DNA of 64,000 nt, taken from assembly GCA_036435485.1 (NCBI GenBank), contig CM071598.1:121460148-121524147 (forward strand). The letters are read 5' to 3'. Positions within the stretch are counted from its first letter, which is position 1, and every line of letters starts with the position of its first letter. The position numbers were made by a program, and so were the translations under genes. Of this stretch, positions 13,901 through 26,640 are shown piece by piece. The stretch is from Saposhnikovia divaricata. Taxonomy: Eukaryota; Streptophyta; Magnoliopsida; Apiales; Apiaceae. Below the pieces are notes generated by a model. That model saw only the letters and a list, made by a program, of their open reading frames with translations. It had not been told where the DNA came from and did no database searches.

Positions 13901-16900
13901 TGAGTGTTTATTAACTTTCGTTCAGTTCAATCGTCGAAGAAATCATTCAAAAAAATTATTCAGTGAATCTGGATCGTGCCTCGTTATAGGAAGTAGCACT
14001 TTTACTACGTTTTTGTTAAAATCTTGTACAACCAGACCTTTTAATTTTTTGATTATTTTTTATCAACACTAAAGTGAGTGTTTATTAACTTTCATACGGT
14101 ACGATCGTCGAAGAAATCATTCAAAAAAATTATTAGTGAATCTGGATCGTGCCTCGTAATAGGAAGTAGCACTTTTACTACGTTTTTGTTAAAAATCTCA
14201 TACAACCCGACCTTTTTATTTTTTGATTATTTTTTCCTAAAACAAAATTGAGTGTTTATTAACTTTCGTACAGTTCAATCGTCGAAGAAATCATTCAAAA
14301 AAATTATTCAGTGAATCTGGATCGTGCCTCGTTAAAGGAAGTAGCACTTTTACTACGTTTTTGTTAAAATCTCGTACAACCCGACCTTTTTATTTTTTGA
14401 TTATTTTTTACCAACACTAAAATGAGTGTTTATTAACTTCCGTACGGTTCGATCGTCAAAGAAATCATTCAAAAAAATTATTTACTGAATCTGGATCGTG
14501 CATCGTTATAGGAAGTAGCACTTTTACTACGTTTTTTTTAAAATCACTAACAACCCGACCTCTTTATTTTTTGATTATTTTTTCCCAATACTAAAATGAG
14601 TGTTTATTAACTTTCGTACAGTTCGATCGTCGAAGAAATCATTCAAAAAAATTATTCAGTGAATCTGGATCTTGCCCCGTTATAGGAAGTAGCACTTTTA
14701 CTACGTTGTTAAAATCTCGTACAACCCGATCTTTTTATTTTTTGATTATTTTTTCCCAACTCTAAATTGAGTGTTTATACTTTCGTACGGTTCGATCGTT
14801 GAAGAAATCATTCAAAAAAATTATTCAGTCTCGTACAACCCGACCTTTTTATTTTTTGATTATTTTTAACCAACACTAAAATGAGTGTTTATTAACTTTT
14901 GTACGGTTCGATCGTCAAAGAAATTATTCAAAAAAATTATTTAGTGAATCTGGATCGTGCATCGTAATAGGAAGTAGCACTTTTACTACGTTTTTGTTAA
15001 AATCTCGTACAAACCGACCTTTTTATTTTTTGATTATTTTTTCCCAGATCTAAATTGAGTGTTTATTAACTTTCGTATGGTACGATTGTCAAAGAAATCA
15101 TTCAAAAAAATTATTCAGTGAATCTGGATCGTGCCCCGTTATAGGAAGTAGCGCTTTTACTACGTTGTTGTTAAAATCTCGTACAACCCGACCTTTTTAT
15201 TTTTTGATTATTTTTTACCAACACTAAAATGAGTGTTTATTAACTTTCGTACGGTTCGATCGTCAAAGAAATCATTCAGAAAAATTATTTATTGAATCTG
15301 GATCGTGCATCGTAATAGGAAGTAGCACTTTTACTACGTTTTTGTTAAAATCTCGTACAAACTGACCTTTTTATTTTTGATTTTTTTTTCCCAGATCTAA
15401 ATTGAGTGTTTATTAACTTTCGTACGGTAAGATCGTCGAAGAAATCATTCAAAAAAATTATTCAGTGAATCTGGATCGTGCCCCGTTATAGGAAGTAGCA
15501 CTTTTACTACGTTCTTAAAATCTCGTACAACCCGATCTTTTTATTTTTTGATTAATTTTTCCCAACTCTAAATTGAGTGTTTATTAACTTTCGTACGGTT
15601 CGATCGTTGAAGAAATCATTCAAAAAAATTATTAAGTGAATCTGGATCGTGCCTCGTTAAGGGAAGTAGCACTTTTGCTACGTTTTTATTAAAGTCTCGT
15701 ACAACCCGATCTTTTTATTTTTTGATTATTTTTTCCCAACTCTAAATTGAGTGTTTATTAACTTTCGTACAGTTCGATCGTTGAAGAAATCATTCAAAAA
15801 AATTATTCAGTGAATCTGGATCGTGCCTCGTTAAATGAAGTAGCACTTTTACTACGTTTTTGTTAAAATCTCGTACAATCAGACCTTTTTATTTTTTGAT
15901 TATTTTTTACCAACACTAAAATGAGTATTTATTAACTTTCGTACGGTTCGATCGTCAAAGAAATCATTCAAAAAAAATTATTTAGTGAATCTATCGTGCA
16001 TCGTAATAGGAAGTAGCACTTTTACTACGTTTTTGTTAAAAATCTCGTACAACCCGACCTTTTTATTTTTTGATTATTTTTTCCCAACACTAATTTGAGT
16101 GTTTATTAACTTTCGTTCAGTTCAATCGTCGAAGAAATCATTCAAAAAAATTATTCAGTGAATCTGGATCGTGCCTCGTTATAGGAAGTAGCACTTTTAC
16201 TACGTTTTTGTTAAAATCTTGTACAACCAGACCTTTTAATTTTTTGATTATTTTTTATCAACACTAAAGTGAGTGTTTATTAACTTTCATACGGTACGAT
16301 CGTCGAAGAAATCATTCAAAAAAATTATTTAGTGAATCTGGATCGTGCCTCGTAATAGGAAGTAGCACTTTTACTACGTTTTTGTTAAAAATCTCATACA
16401 ACCCGACCTTTTTATTTTTTGATTATTTTTTCCTAAAACCAAATTGAGTGTTTATTAACTTTCGTACAGTTCAATCGTCGAAGAAATCATTCAAAAAAAT
16501 TATTCAGTGAATCTGGATCGTGCCTCGTTAAAGGAAGTAGCACTTTTACTACGTTTTTGTTAAAATCTCGTACAACCCGACCTTTTTATTTTTTGATTAT
16601 TTTTTACCAACACTAAAATGAGTGTTTATTAACTTCCGTACGGTTCGATCGTCAAAGAAATCATTCAAAAAAATTATTTACTGAATCTGGATCGTGCAAC
16701 GTTATAGGAAGTAGCACTTTTACTACGTTTTTTTTAAAATCACTAATAACCCGACCTTTTTATTTTTTGATTATTTTTTCCCAATACTAAAATGAGTGTT
16801 TATTAATTTTCGTACAGTTCGATAGTCGAAGAAATCATTCAAAAAAATTATTCAGTGAATCTGGATCTTGCCCCGTTATAGGAAGTAGCACTTTTACTAC

Positions 16901-17000
16901 GTTGTTGTTAAAATCTCGTACAACCCGATCTTTTTATTTTTTGATTATTTTTTCCCAACTCTAAATTGAGTGATTATTAACTTTCGTACGGTTCGATCGT
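13900..17000 (+). repeat. HOR domain C1: about 2.2-kb unit, two diverged copies
   Basis: The variant AACTTCCGTACGG occurs at 14,435 and 16,631 (2,196 bp apart), and the short-monomer junction CAGTCTCG at 14,826 and 17,027 (2,201 bp apart). The repeated segment runs through the same series: CAGACCTTTTAATTTTT, TTATCAACACTAAAGTG, CATACAACCCGACC, then a monomer with ACGTTTTTTTTAAAATCAC. The unit is not a whole number of monomers because it contains a truncated one. The copies also differ by small deletions, such as a shortened ACGTTGTTAAAATC near 14,705. Confidence 0.8.
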
Positions 17001-20000
17001 TGAAGAAATCTTTCAAAAAAATTATTCAGTCTCGTACAACCCGACCTTTTTATTTTTTGATTATTTTTAACCAACACTAAAATGAGTGTTTATTAACTTT
17101 TGTACGGTTCGATCGTCAAAGAAATTATTCAAAAAAATTATTTATTGAATCTGGATCGTGCATCGTAATAGGAAGTAGCACTTTTACTACGTTTTTGTTA
17201 AAATCTCGTACAAACCGACCTTTTTATTTTTTGATTATTTTTTCCCAGATCTAAATTCAGTGTTTTTTAACTTTCGTATGGTACGATCGTCGAAGAAATC
17301 ATTCAAAAAAATTATTCAGTGAATCTGGATTGTGCCCCGTTATAGGAAGTAGCGCTTTTACTACGTTGTTGTTAATATCTCTTACAACCCGACCTTTTTA
17401 GTTTTTGATTATTTTTTACCAACACTAAAATGAGTGTTTATTAACTTTCGTACGGTTCGATCGTCAAAGAAATCATTCAAAAAAATTATTTACTGAATCT
17501 GGATCTTGCATCGTTATAGGAAGTAGCACTTTTACTACGTTTTTGTTAAAATCTCGAACAACCCGACCTTTTTATTTTTTGATTATTTTTTCCCAATACT
17601 AAAATGAGTGTTTATTAACTTTCGTACAGTTCGATCGTCGAAGAAATCATTCAAAAAAATTATTCAGTGAATCTGGATCTTGCCCCGTTATAGGAAGTAG
17701 CACTTTTACTACGTTGTTGTTAAAATCTCGTACAACCCGATCTTTGTATTTTTTGATTATTTTTTCCCAACTCTAAATTGAGTGTATATTAACTTTCGTA
17801 CGGTTCGATCGTTGAAGAAATCATTCAAAAAAATTATTCAGTGAATCTGGATCGTGCCTCGTTATAGAAAGTAGCACTTTTACTACGTTTTTGTTAAAAT
17901 CTCGTACAACCAGACCTTTTTATTTTTTGATTATTTTTTACCAAAACTAAAAAGAGTGTTTATTAACTTTCGTACGGTTCGATGGTCAAAGAAATCATTC
18001 AAAAAATTATTTAGTGAATCTGGGTCGTGCATCGTCATAGGAAGTAGCACTTTTACTACGTTTTTGTTAAAATCTCGTACAAACCGACCTTTTTATTTTT
18101 TTGATTATTTTTTCCCAGATCTAAATTGAGTGTTTATTAACTTTCGAATGGTACGATCGTCGAAGAAATCATTCAAAAAAATTATTCAGTGAATCTAGAT
18201 CGTGCCTCGTTATAGGAAGTAGCACTTTTACTACGTTGTTGTTAAAATCTCGTACAACCCGATCTTTTTATTTTTTGATTATTTTTTCCCAACTCTAAAT
18301 TGAGTGTTTATTAACTTTCGTACGGTTCGATCGTTGTAAAAATCATTCAAAAAAATTATTCAGTCTCGTACAACTCGACCTTTTTATTTTTTGATTATTT
18401 TTAACCAACACTAAAATGAGTGTTTATTAACTTTTGTACGGTTCGATCGTCAAAGAAATTATTCAAAAAAATTATTTATTGAATCTGGATCGTGCATCGT
18501 AATAGGAAGTAGCACTTTTACTACGTTTTTGTTAAAATCTCGTACAAACCGACCTTTTTATTTTTTGATTATTTTTTCCCAGATCTAAATTCAGTGTTTT
18601 TTAACTTTCGTATGGTACGATCGTCGAAGAAATCATTCAAAAAAATTATTCAGTGAATCTGGATTGTGCCCCGTTATAGGAAGTAGCGCTTTTACTACGT
18701 TGTTGTTAAAATCTCTTACAACCCGACCTTTTTATTTTTTGATTATTTTTTACCAACACTAAAATGAGTGTTTATTAACTTTCGTACGGTTCGATCGTCA
18801 AAGAAATCATTCAAAAAAATTATTTACTGAATCTGGATCTTGCATCGTTATAGGAAGTAGCACTTTTACTTCGTTTTTGTTAAAATCTCGAACAACCCGA
18901 CCTTTTTATTTTTTGATTATTTTTTCCCAATACTAAAATGAGTGTTTATTAACTTTCGTACAGTTTGATCGTCGAAGAAATCATTCAAAAAAATTATTCA
19001 GTGAATCTGGATCTTGCCCCGTTATAGGAAGTAGCACTTTTACTACGTTGTTGTTAAAATCTCGTACAACCCGATCTTTGTATTTTTTGATTATTTTTTC
19101 CCAACTCTAAATTGAGTGTATATTAACTTTCGTACGGTTCGATCGTTGAAGAAATCATTCAAAAAAATTATTCAGTGAATCTGGATCGTGCCTCGTTATA
19201 GAAAGTAGCACTTTTACTACGTTTTTGTTAAAATCTCGTACAACCAGACCTTTTTATTTTTTGATTATTTTTTACCAAAACTAAAAAGAGTGTTTATTAA
19301 CTTTCGTTCGGTTCGACGGTCAAAGAAATCATTCAAAAAAATTATTTAGTGAATCTGGATCGTGCATCGTCATAGGAAGTAGCACTTTTACTACGTTTTT
19401 GTTAAAATCTCGTACAAACCGACCTTTTTATTTTTTTGATTATTTTTTCCCAGATCTAAATTGAGTGTTTATTAACTTTCGTATGGTACGATCGTCGAAG
19501 AAATCATTCAAAAAAATTATTCAGTGAATCTAGATCGTGCCCCGTTATAGGAAGTAGCACTTTTACTACGTTGTTGTTAAAATCTCGTACAACCCGATCT
19601 TTTTATATTTTGATTATTTTTTCCCAACTCTAAATTGAGTGTTTATTAACTTTCGTACGGTTCGATCGTTGAAGAAATCATTCAAAAAAATTATTCAGTC
19701 TCGTACAACCCGACCTTTTTATTTTTTGATTATTTTTAACCAACACTAAAATGAGTGTTTATTAACTTTTGTACGGTTCGATCGTCAAAGAAATCATTCA
19801 AAAAAACTATTTAGTGAATCTGGATCGTGCATCGTAATAGGAAGTAGTACTTTTACTACGTTGTTGTTAAAATCTCGTACAACCCGATCTTTTTATATTT
19901 TGATTATTTTTTCCCAACTCTAAATTGAGTGTTTATTAACTTTCGTACGGTTCGATCGTTGAAGAAATCATTCAAAAAAATTATTCAGTCTCGTACAACC

Positions 20001-20079
20001 CGACCTTTTTATTTTTTGATTATTTTTAACCAACACTAAAATGAGTGTTTATTAACTTTTGTACGGTTCGATCGTCAAA
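14804..20079 (+). repeat. Recurrent 116-bp truncated monomers (58-bp deletion), five copies
   Basis: Five monomers lack the same internal 58 bp, which takes out GTGAATCTGG through GTTAAAA so that TATTCAG joins directly to TCTCGTAC. Measured from GAAAT to the next GAAAT they occupy about 14,804-14,919, 17,005-17,120, 18,339-18,454, 19,674-19,789 and 19,964-20,079. The identical breakpoint implies one deletion event that was then copied with the HOR unit. The lost length is one third of a monomer. Confidence 0.9.
17000..20050 (+). repeat. HOR domain C2: 1,334-bp unit with one short monomer
   Basis: The short-monomer junction CAGTCTCG lies at 17,027, 18,361 and 19,696 (spacings 1,334 and 1,335 bp), with one more at 19,986, 290 bp later. 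The size equals seven full monomers (1,218 bp) plus a 116-bp truncated monomer. Markers inside the unit include AATTCAGTGTTTTTTAAC, GTAGCGCTTTTAC and CCAAAACTAAAAAGAG. The last interval, 290 bp, equals one full plus one short monomer, so the unit collapsed at the right edge. Confidence 0.88.
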
Positions 20080-23000
20080 GAAATCATTCAAAAAAATTAT
20101 TTACTGAATCTGGATCTTGCATCGTTATAGGAAGTAGCACTTTTACTACGTTGTTGTTAAAATCTCGTACAACCCGATCTTTTTGTTTTTTGATTATTTT
20201 TTCCCAACTCTAAATTGAGTGTTTATTAACTTTCGTACGGTTCGATCGCTGAAGAAATCATAAAAAAAAAATTTTCAGTGAATCTGGATCGTGCCTCATT
20301 ATAGAAAGTAGAACTTTTACTACGTTTTTGTTAAAATCTCGTACAACCAGGCCTTTTTATTTTTTGATTATTTTTTACCAACACTATAAAGAGTGTTTAT
20401 TAACTTTTGTACGGTTCGATCGTCAAAGAAATCATTCAAAAAAACTATTTAGTGAATCTGGATCGTGCATCGTAATAGGAAGTAGCACTTTTACTACGTT
20501 TTTGCTAAAATCTCGTACAAACCGACCTTTTTATTTTTTGATTATTTTTTCCCAGCTCTAAATTGAGTGTTTATTAACTTTCGTACGGTACGATCGTCGA
20601 AGAAATCATTCAAAAAAAATTATTCAGTGAATCTGGATCGTGCCTCGTTAAAGGAAGTAGCACTTTTACTACGTTTTTATTAAAGTCTCGTACAACCCGA
20701 CCTTTTTATTTTTCGATTATTTTTTACCAACACTAAAATGAGTGTTTTTTAACTTTCGTACGGTTCGATCGTCAAAGAAATCATTCAAAAAAATTATTTA
20801 GTGAATCTGGATCGTGCATCGTAATAGGAAGTAGCACTTTTACTACGTTTTTGTTAAAAATCTCGTACAACCCGACCTTTTTATTTTTTGATTATTTTTT
20901 CCCAACACTAAATTAAGTGTTTATTAACTTTCGTTCAGTTCAATCGTCGAAGAAATCATTCAAAAAATTATTCAGTGAATCTGGATCGTGCCTCGTTATA
21001 GGAAGTAGCACTTTTACTACGTTTTTGTTAAAATCTTATACAACCAGACCTTTTTATTTTTTGATTATTTTTTATCAACACTAAAATGAGTGTTTATTAA
21101 CTTTCGTACGGTACGATCATCGAAGAAATCATTCAAAAAAATTATTCAGTGAATCTGGATCTTGCCCCGTTATAGGAAGTAGCACTTTTACTACGTTGTT
21201 GTAAAAATCTCGTACAACCCGATCTTTTTATTTTTTGATTATTTTTTCCCAACTCTAAATTGAGTGTTTATTAACTTTCGTACGGTTCGATCTTTGATGA
21301 AATCATTAAATTTTTTTTTCAGTGAATCTAAATAGTGCCTCGTTATAGAAAGTAGCACTTTTACAACGTTTTTGTTAAAATCTCGTACAACCAGACCTTT
21401 TTATTTTTTGATTATTTTTTACGAACACTAAAATTAGTGTTTATTAACTTTCGTACGGTTCGATCGTCGAAGAAATCATTCAAAAAAATTATTCAGAGAA
21501 TCTGGATCGTGCCTCGTAATAGGAAGTAGGACTTTTACTACGTTGTTGCTAAAATCTCGTACAACCCGATCTTTTTATTTTTTGATTATTTTTTCCCAAC
21601 TCTATATTGAGTGTTTATTAACTTTCGTACGGTTCGATCGTCGAAGAAATCATAAATTTTTTTTTTTCCAGTGAATCTGGATCGTGCCTCGTTATAAAAA
21701 ATAGCACTTTTACTACGTTTTTGTTAAAATCTCGTACAACCAGACCTTTTTATTTTTTGATTATTTTTTACCAACACTAAAAAGAGTGTTTATTAACTTT
21801 TGTACGGTTCGATCGTCAAAGAAATCATTCAAAAAAAACTATTTAGTGAATTTGGATCGTGCATCGTAATAGGAAGTAGCACTTTTACTACGTTTTTGCT
21901 AAAATCTCGTACAAACCGACCTTTTTATTTTTTGATTATTTTTTCCCAGCTCTAAAGTGAGTGTTTATTGACTTTCGTACGGTACGATCGTCGAAGAAAT
22001 CATTCAAAAAAAATTATTCAGTGAATCTGGATCGTGCCTCGTTAAATGAAGTAGCACTTTTACCACGTTTTTATTAAAGTCTCGTACAACCCGACCTTTT
22101 TATTTTTTGATTATTTTTTCCCAACTCTAAATTGAGTGTTTATTAACTTTCGTACGGTTCGATCGTCGAAGAAATCATTCAAAAAAAATTATTCAGTGAA
22201 TCTGGATCGTGCCCCGTTATAGGAAGTAGCGCTTTTACTACGTTGTTGTTAAAATCTCGTACAACCCGACCTTTTTATTTTTTGATTATTTTTTACCAAC
22301 ACTAAAATGAGTGTTTATTAACTTTTGTACGGTTCGATCGTCAAAGAAATCATTCAAAAAAATTATTTACTGAATCTGGATCTTGCATCGTTATAGGAAG
22401 TAGCACTTTTACTACGTTGTTGTTAAAATCTCGTACAACCCGATCTTTTTGTTTTTTGATTATTTTTTCCCAACTCTAAATTGAGTGTTTATTAACTTTC
22501 GTACGGTTCGATCGCTGAAGAAATCATAAAAAAAATTTTTTCAGTGAATCTGGATCGTGCCTCATTATAGAAAGTAGAACTTTTACTACGTTTTTGTTAA
22601 AATCTCGTACAACCAGGCCTTTTTATTTTTTGATTATTTTTTACCAACACTATAAAGAGTGTTTATTAACTTTTGTACGGTTCGATCGTCAAAGAAATCA
22701 TTCAAAAAAACTATTTAGTGAATCTGGATCGTGCATCGTAATAGGAAGTAGCACTTTTACTACGTTTTTGCTAAAATCTCGTACAAACCGACCTTTTTAT
22801 TTTTTGATTATTTTTTCCCAGCTCTAAATTGAGTGTTTATTAACTTTCGTACGGTACGATCGTCGAAGAAATCATTCAAAAAAAATTATTCAGTGAATCT
22901 GGATCGTGCCTCGTTAAAGGAAGTAGCACTTTTACTACGTTTTTATTAAAGTCTCGTACAACCCGACCTTTTTATTTTTCGATTATTTTTTACCAACACT

Positions 23001-26000
23001 AAAATGAGTGTTTTTTAACTTTCGTACGGTTCGATCGTCAAAGAAATCATTCAAAAAAATTATTTAGTGAATCTGGATCGTGCATCGTAATAGGAAGTAG
23101 CACTTTTACTACGTTTTTGTTAAAAATCTCGTACAACCCGACCTTTTTATTTTTTGATTATTTTTTCCCAACACTAAATTAAGTGTTTATTAACTTTCGT
23201 TCAGTTCAATCGTCGAAGAAATCATTCAAAAAATTATTCAGTGAATCTGGATCGTGCCTCGTTATAGGAAGTAGCACTTTTACTACGTTTTTGTTAAAAT
23301 CTTATACAACCAGACCTTTTTATTTTTTGATTATTTTTTATCAACACTAAAATGAGTGTTTATTAACTTTCGTACGGTACGATCATCGAAGAAATCATTC
23401 AAAAAAATTATTCAGTGAATCTGGATCTTGCCCCGTTATAGGAAGTAGCACTTTTACTACGTTGTTGTAAAAATCTCGTACAACCCGATCTTTTTATTTT
23501 TTGATTATTTTTTCCCAACTCTAAATTGAGTGTTTATTAACTTTCGTACGGTTCGATCTTTGATGAAATCATTAAATTTTTTTTTTCAGTGAATCTAAAT
23601 AGTGCCTCGTTATAGAAAGTAGCACTTTTACAACGTTTTTGTTAAAATCTCGTACAACCAGACCTTTTTATTTTTTGATTATTTTTTACGAACACTAAAA
23701 TTAGTGTTTATTAACTTTCGTACGGTTCGATCGTCGAAGAAATCATTCAAAAAAATTATTCAGAGAATCTGGATCGTGCCTCGTAATAGGAAGTAGGACT
23801 TTTACTACGTTGTTGCTAAAATCTCGTACAACCCGATCTTTTTATTTTTTGATTATTTTTTCCCAACTCTATATTGAGTGTTTATTAACTTTCGTACGGT
23901 TCGATCGTCGAAGAAATCATAAATTTTTTTTTTTTCAGTGAATCTGGATCGTGCCTCGTTATAAAAAATAGCACTTTTACTACGTTTTTGTTAAAATCTC
24001 GTACAACCAGACCTTTTTATTTTTTGATTATTTTTTACCAACACTAAAAAGAGTGTTTATTAACTTTTGTACGGTTCGATCGTCAAAGAAATCATTCAAA
24101 AAAAACTATTTAGTGAATTTGGATCGTGCATCGTAATAGGAAGTAGCACTTTTACTACGTTTTTGCTAAAATCTCGTACAAACCGACCTTTTTATTTTTT
24201 GATTATTTTTTCCCAGCTCTAAAGTGAGTGTTTATTGACTTTCGTACGGTACGATCGTCGAAGAAATCATTCAAAAAAAATTATTCAGTGAATCTGGATC
24301 GTGCCTCGTTAAATGAAGTAGCACTTTTACCACGTTTTTATTAAAGTCTCGTACAACCCGACCTTTTTATTTTTTGATTATTTTTTCCCAACTCTAAATT
24401 GAGTGTTTATTAACTTTCGTACGGTTCGATCGTCGAAGAAATCATTCAAAAAAAATTATTCAGTGAATCTGGATCGTGCCCCGTTATAGGAAGTAGCGCT
24501 TTTACTACGTTGTTGTTAAAATCTCGTACAACCTGACCTTTTTATTTTTTGATTATTTTTTACCAACACTAAAATGAGTGTTTATTAACTTTTGTACGGT
24601 TCGATCGTCAAAGAAATCATTCAAAAAAATTATTTACTGAATCTGGATCTTGCATCGTTATAGGAAGTAGCACTTTTACTACGTTGTTGTTAAAATCTCG
24701 TACAACCCGATCTTTTTGTTTTTTGATTATTTTTTCCCAACTCTAAATTGAGTGTTTATTAACTTTCGTACGGTTCGATCGCTGAAGAAATCATAAAAAA
24801 ATTTTTTTCAGTGAATCTGGATCGTGCCTCATTATAGAAAGTAGAACTTTTACTACGTTTTTGTTAAAATCTCGTACAACCAGGCCTTTTTATTTTTTGA
24901 TTATTTTTTACCAACACTATAAAGAGTGTTTATTAACTTTTGTACGGTTCGATCGTCAAAGAAATCATTCAAAAAAACTATTTAGTGAATCTGGATCGTG
25001 CATCGTAATAGGAAGTAGCACTTTTACTACGTTTTTGCTAAAATCTCGTACAAACCGACCTTTTTATTTTTTGATTATTTTTTCCCAGCTCTAAATTGAG
25101 TGTTTATTAACTTTCGTACGGTACGATCGTCGAAGAAATCATTCAAAAAAAATTATTCAGTGAATCTGGATCGTGCCTCGTTAAAGGAAGTAGCACTTTT
25201 ACTACGTTTTTATTAAAGTCTCGTACAACCCGACCTTTTTATTTTTCGATTATTTTTTACCAACACTAAAATGAGTGTTTTTTAACTTTCGTACGGTTCG
25301 ATCGTCAAAGAAATCATTCAAAAAAATTATTTAGTGAATCTGGATCGTGCATCGTAATAGGAAGTAGCACTTTTACTACGTTTTTGTTAAAAATCTCGTA
25401 CAACCCGACCTTTTTATTTTTTGATTATTTTTTCCCAACACTAAATTAAGTGTTTATTAACTTTCGTTCAGTTCAATCGTCGAAGAAATCATTCAAAAAA
25501 TTATTCAGTGAATCTGGATCGTGCCTCGTTATAGGAAGTAGCACTTTTACTACGTTTTTGTTAAAATCTTATACAACCAGACCTTTTTATTTTTTGATTA
25601 TTTTTTATCAACACTAAAATGAGTGTTTATTAACTTTCGTACGGTACGATCATCGAAGAAATCATTCAAAAAAATTATTCAGTGAATCTGGATCTTGCCC
25701 CGTTATAGGAAGTAGCACTTTTACTACTTTGTTGTAAAAATCTCGTACAACCCGATCTTTTTATTTTTTGATTATTTTTTCCCAACTCTAAATTGAGTGT
25801 TTATTAACTTTCGTACGGTTCGATCTTTGATGAAATCATTAAATTTTTTTTTTCAGTGAATCTAAATAGTGCCTCGTTATAGAAAGTAGCACTTTTACAA
25901 CGTTTTTGTTAAAATCTCGTACAACCAGACCTTTTTATTTTTTGATTATTTTTTACGAACACTAAAATTAGTGTTTATTAACTTTCGTACGGTTCGATCG

Positions 26001-26640
26001 TCGAAGAAATCATTCAAAAAAATTATTCAGAGAATCTGGATCGTGCCTCGTAATAGGAAGTAGGACTTTTACTACGTTGTTGCTAAAATCTCGTACAACC
26101 CGATCTTTTTATTTTTTGATTATTTTTTCCCAACTCTATATTGAGTGTTTATTAACTTTCGTAAGGTTCGATCGTCGAAGAAATCATAAATTTTTTTTTT
26201 CAGTGAATCTGGATCGTGCCTCGTTATAAAAAAATAGCACTTTTACTACGTTTTTGTTAAAATCTCTTACAACCAGACCTTTTTATTTTTTGATTATTTT
26301 TTACCAACACTAAAAAGAGTGTTTATTAACTTTTGTACGGTTCGATCGTCAAAGAAATCATTCAAAAAAAACTATTTAGTGAATTTGGATCGTGCATCGT
26401 AATAGGAAGTAGCACTTTTACTACGTTTTTGCTAAAATCTCGTACAAACCGACCTTTTTATTTTTTGATTATTTTTTCCCAGCTCTAAAGTGAGTGTTTA
26501 TTGACTTTCGTACGGTACGATCGTCGAAGAAATCATTCAAAAAAAATTATTCAGTGAATCTGGATCGTGCCTCGTTAAATGAAGTAGCACTTTTACCACG
26601 TTTTTATTAAAGTCTCGTACAACCCGACCTTTTTATTTTT
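20050..26640 (+). repeat. HOR domain D: 13-monomer unit of 2,266 bp, about 2.9 copies
   Basis: The same 234-bp open stretch begins at 20,328, 22,594 and 24,861 (spacings 2,266 and 2,267 bp) with an identical translation, so the three units are nearly identical. Markers include ATCGCTGAAG followed by an A-run/T-run monomer, CACTATAAAGAG, TTTTTCGATT, CAGTTCAATCG after CACTAAATTAAG, CTTATACAACCAG, and TTTGATGAAATC. The match breaks near 26,640, where TACCAACACTAAAATTAG replaces CCCAACTCTAAATTGAG. Confidence 0.93.

Noticed and set aside
20328..25094. Three identical 77-codon open frames at 20,328, 22,594 and 24,861
   Set aside because: They lie wholly inside satellite monomers, repeat at the HOR period, and the low-complexity translation follows the T-rich DNA. 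They are chance frames and served only as period markers.
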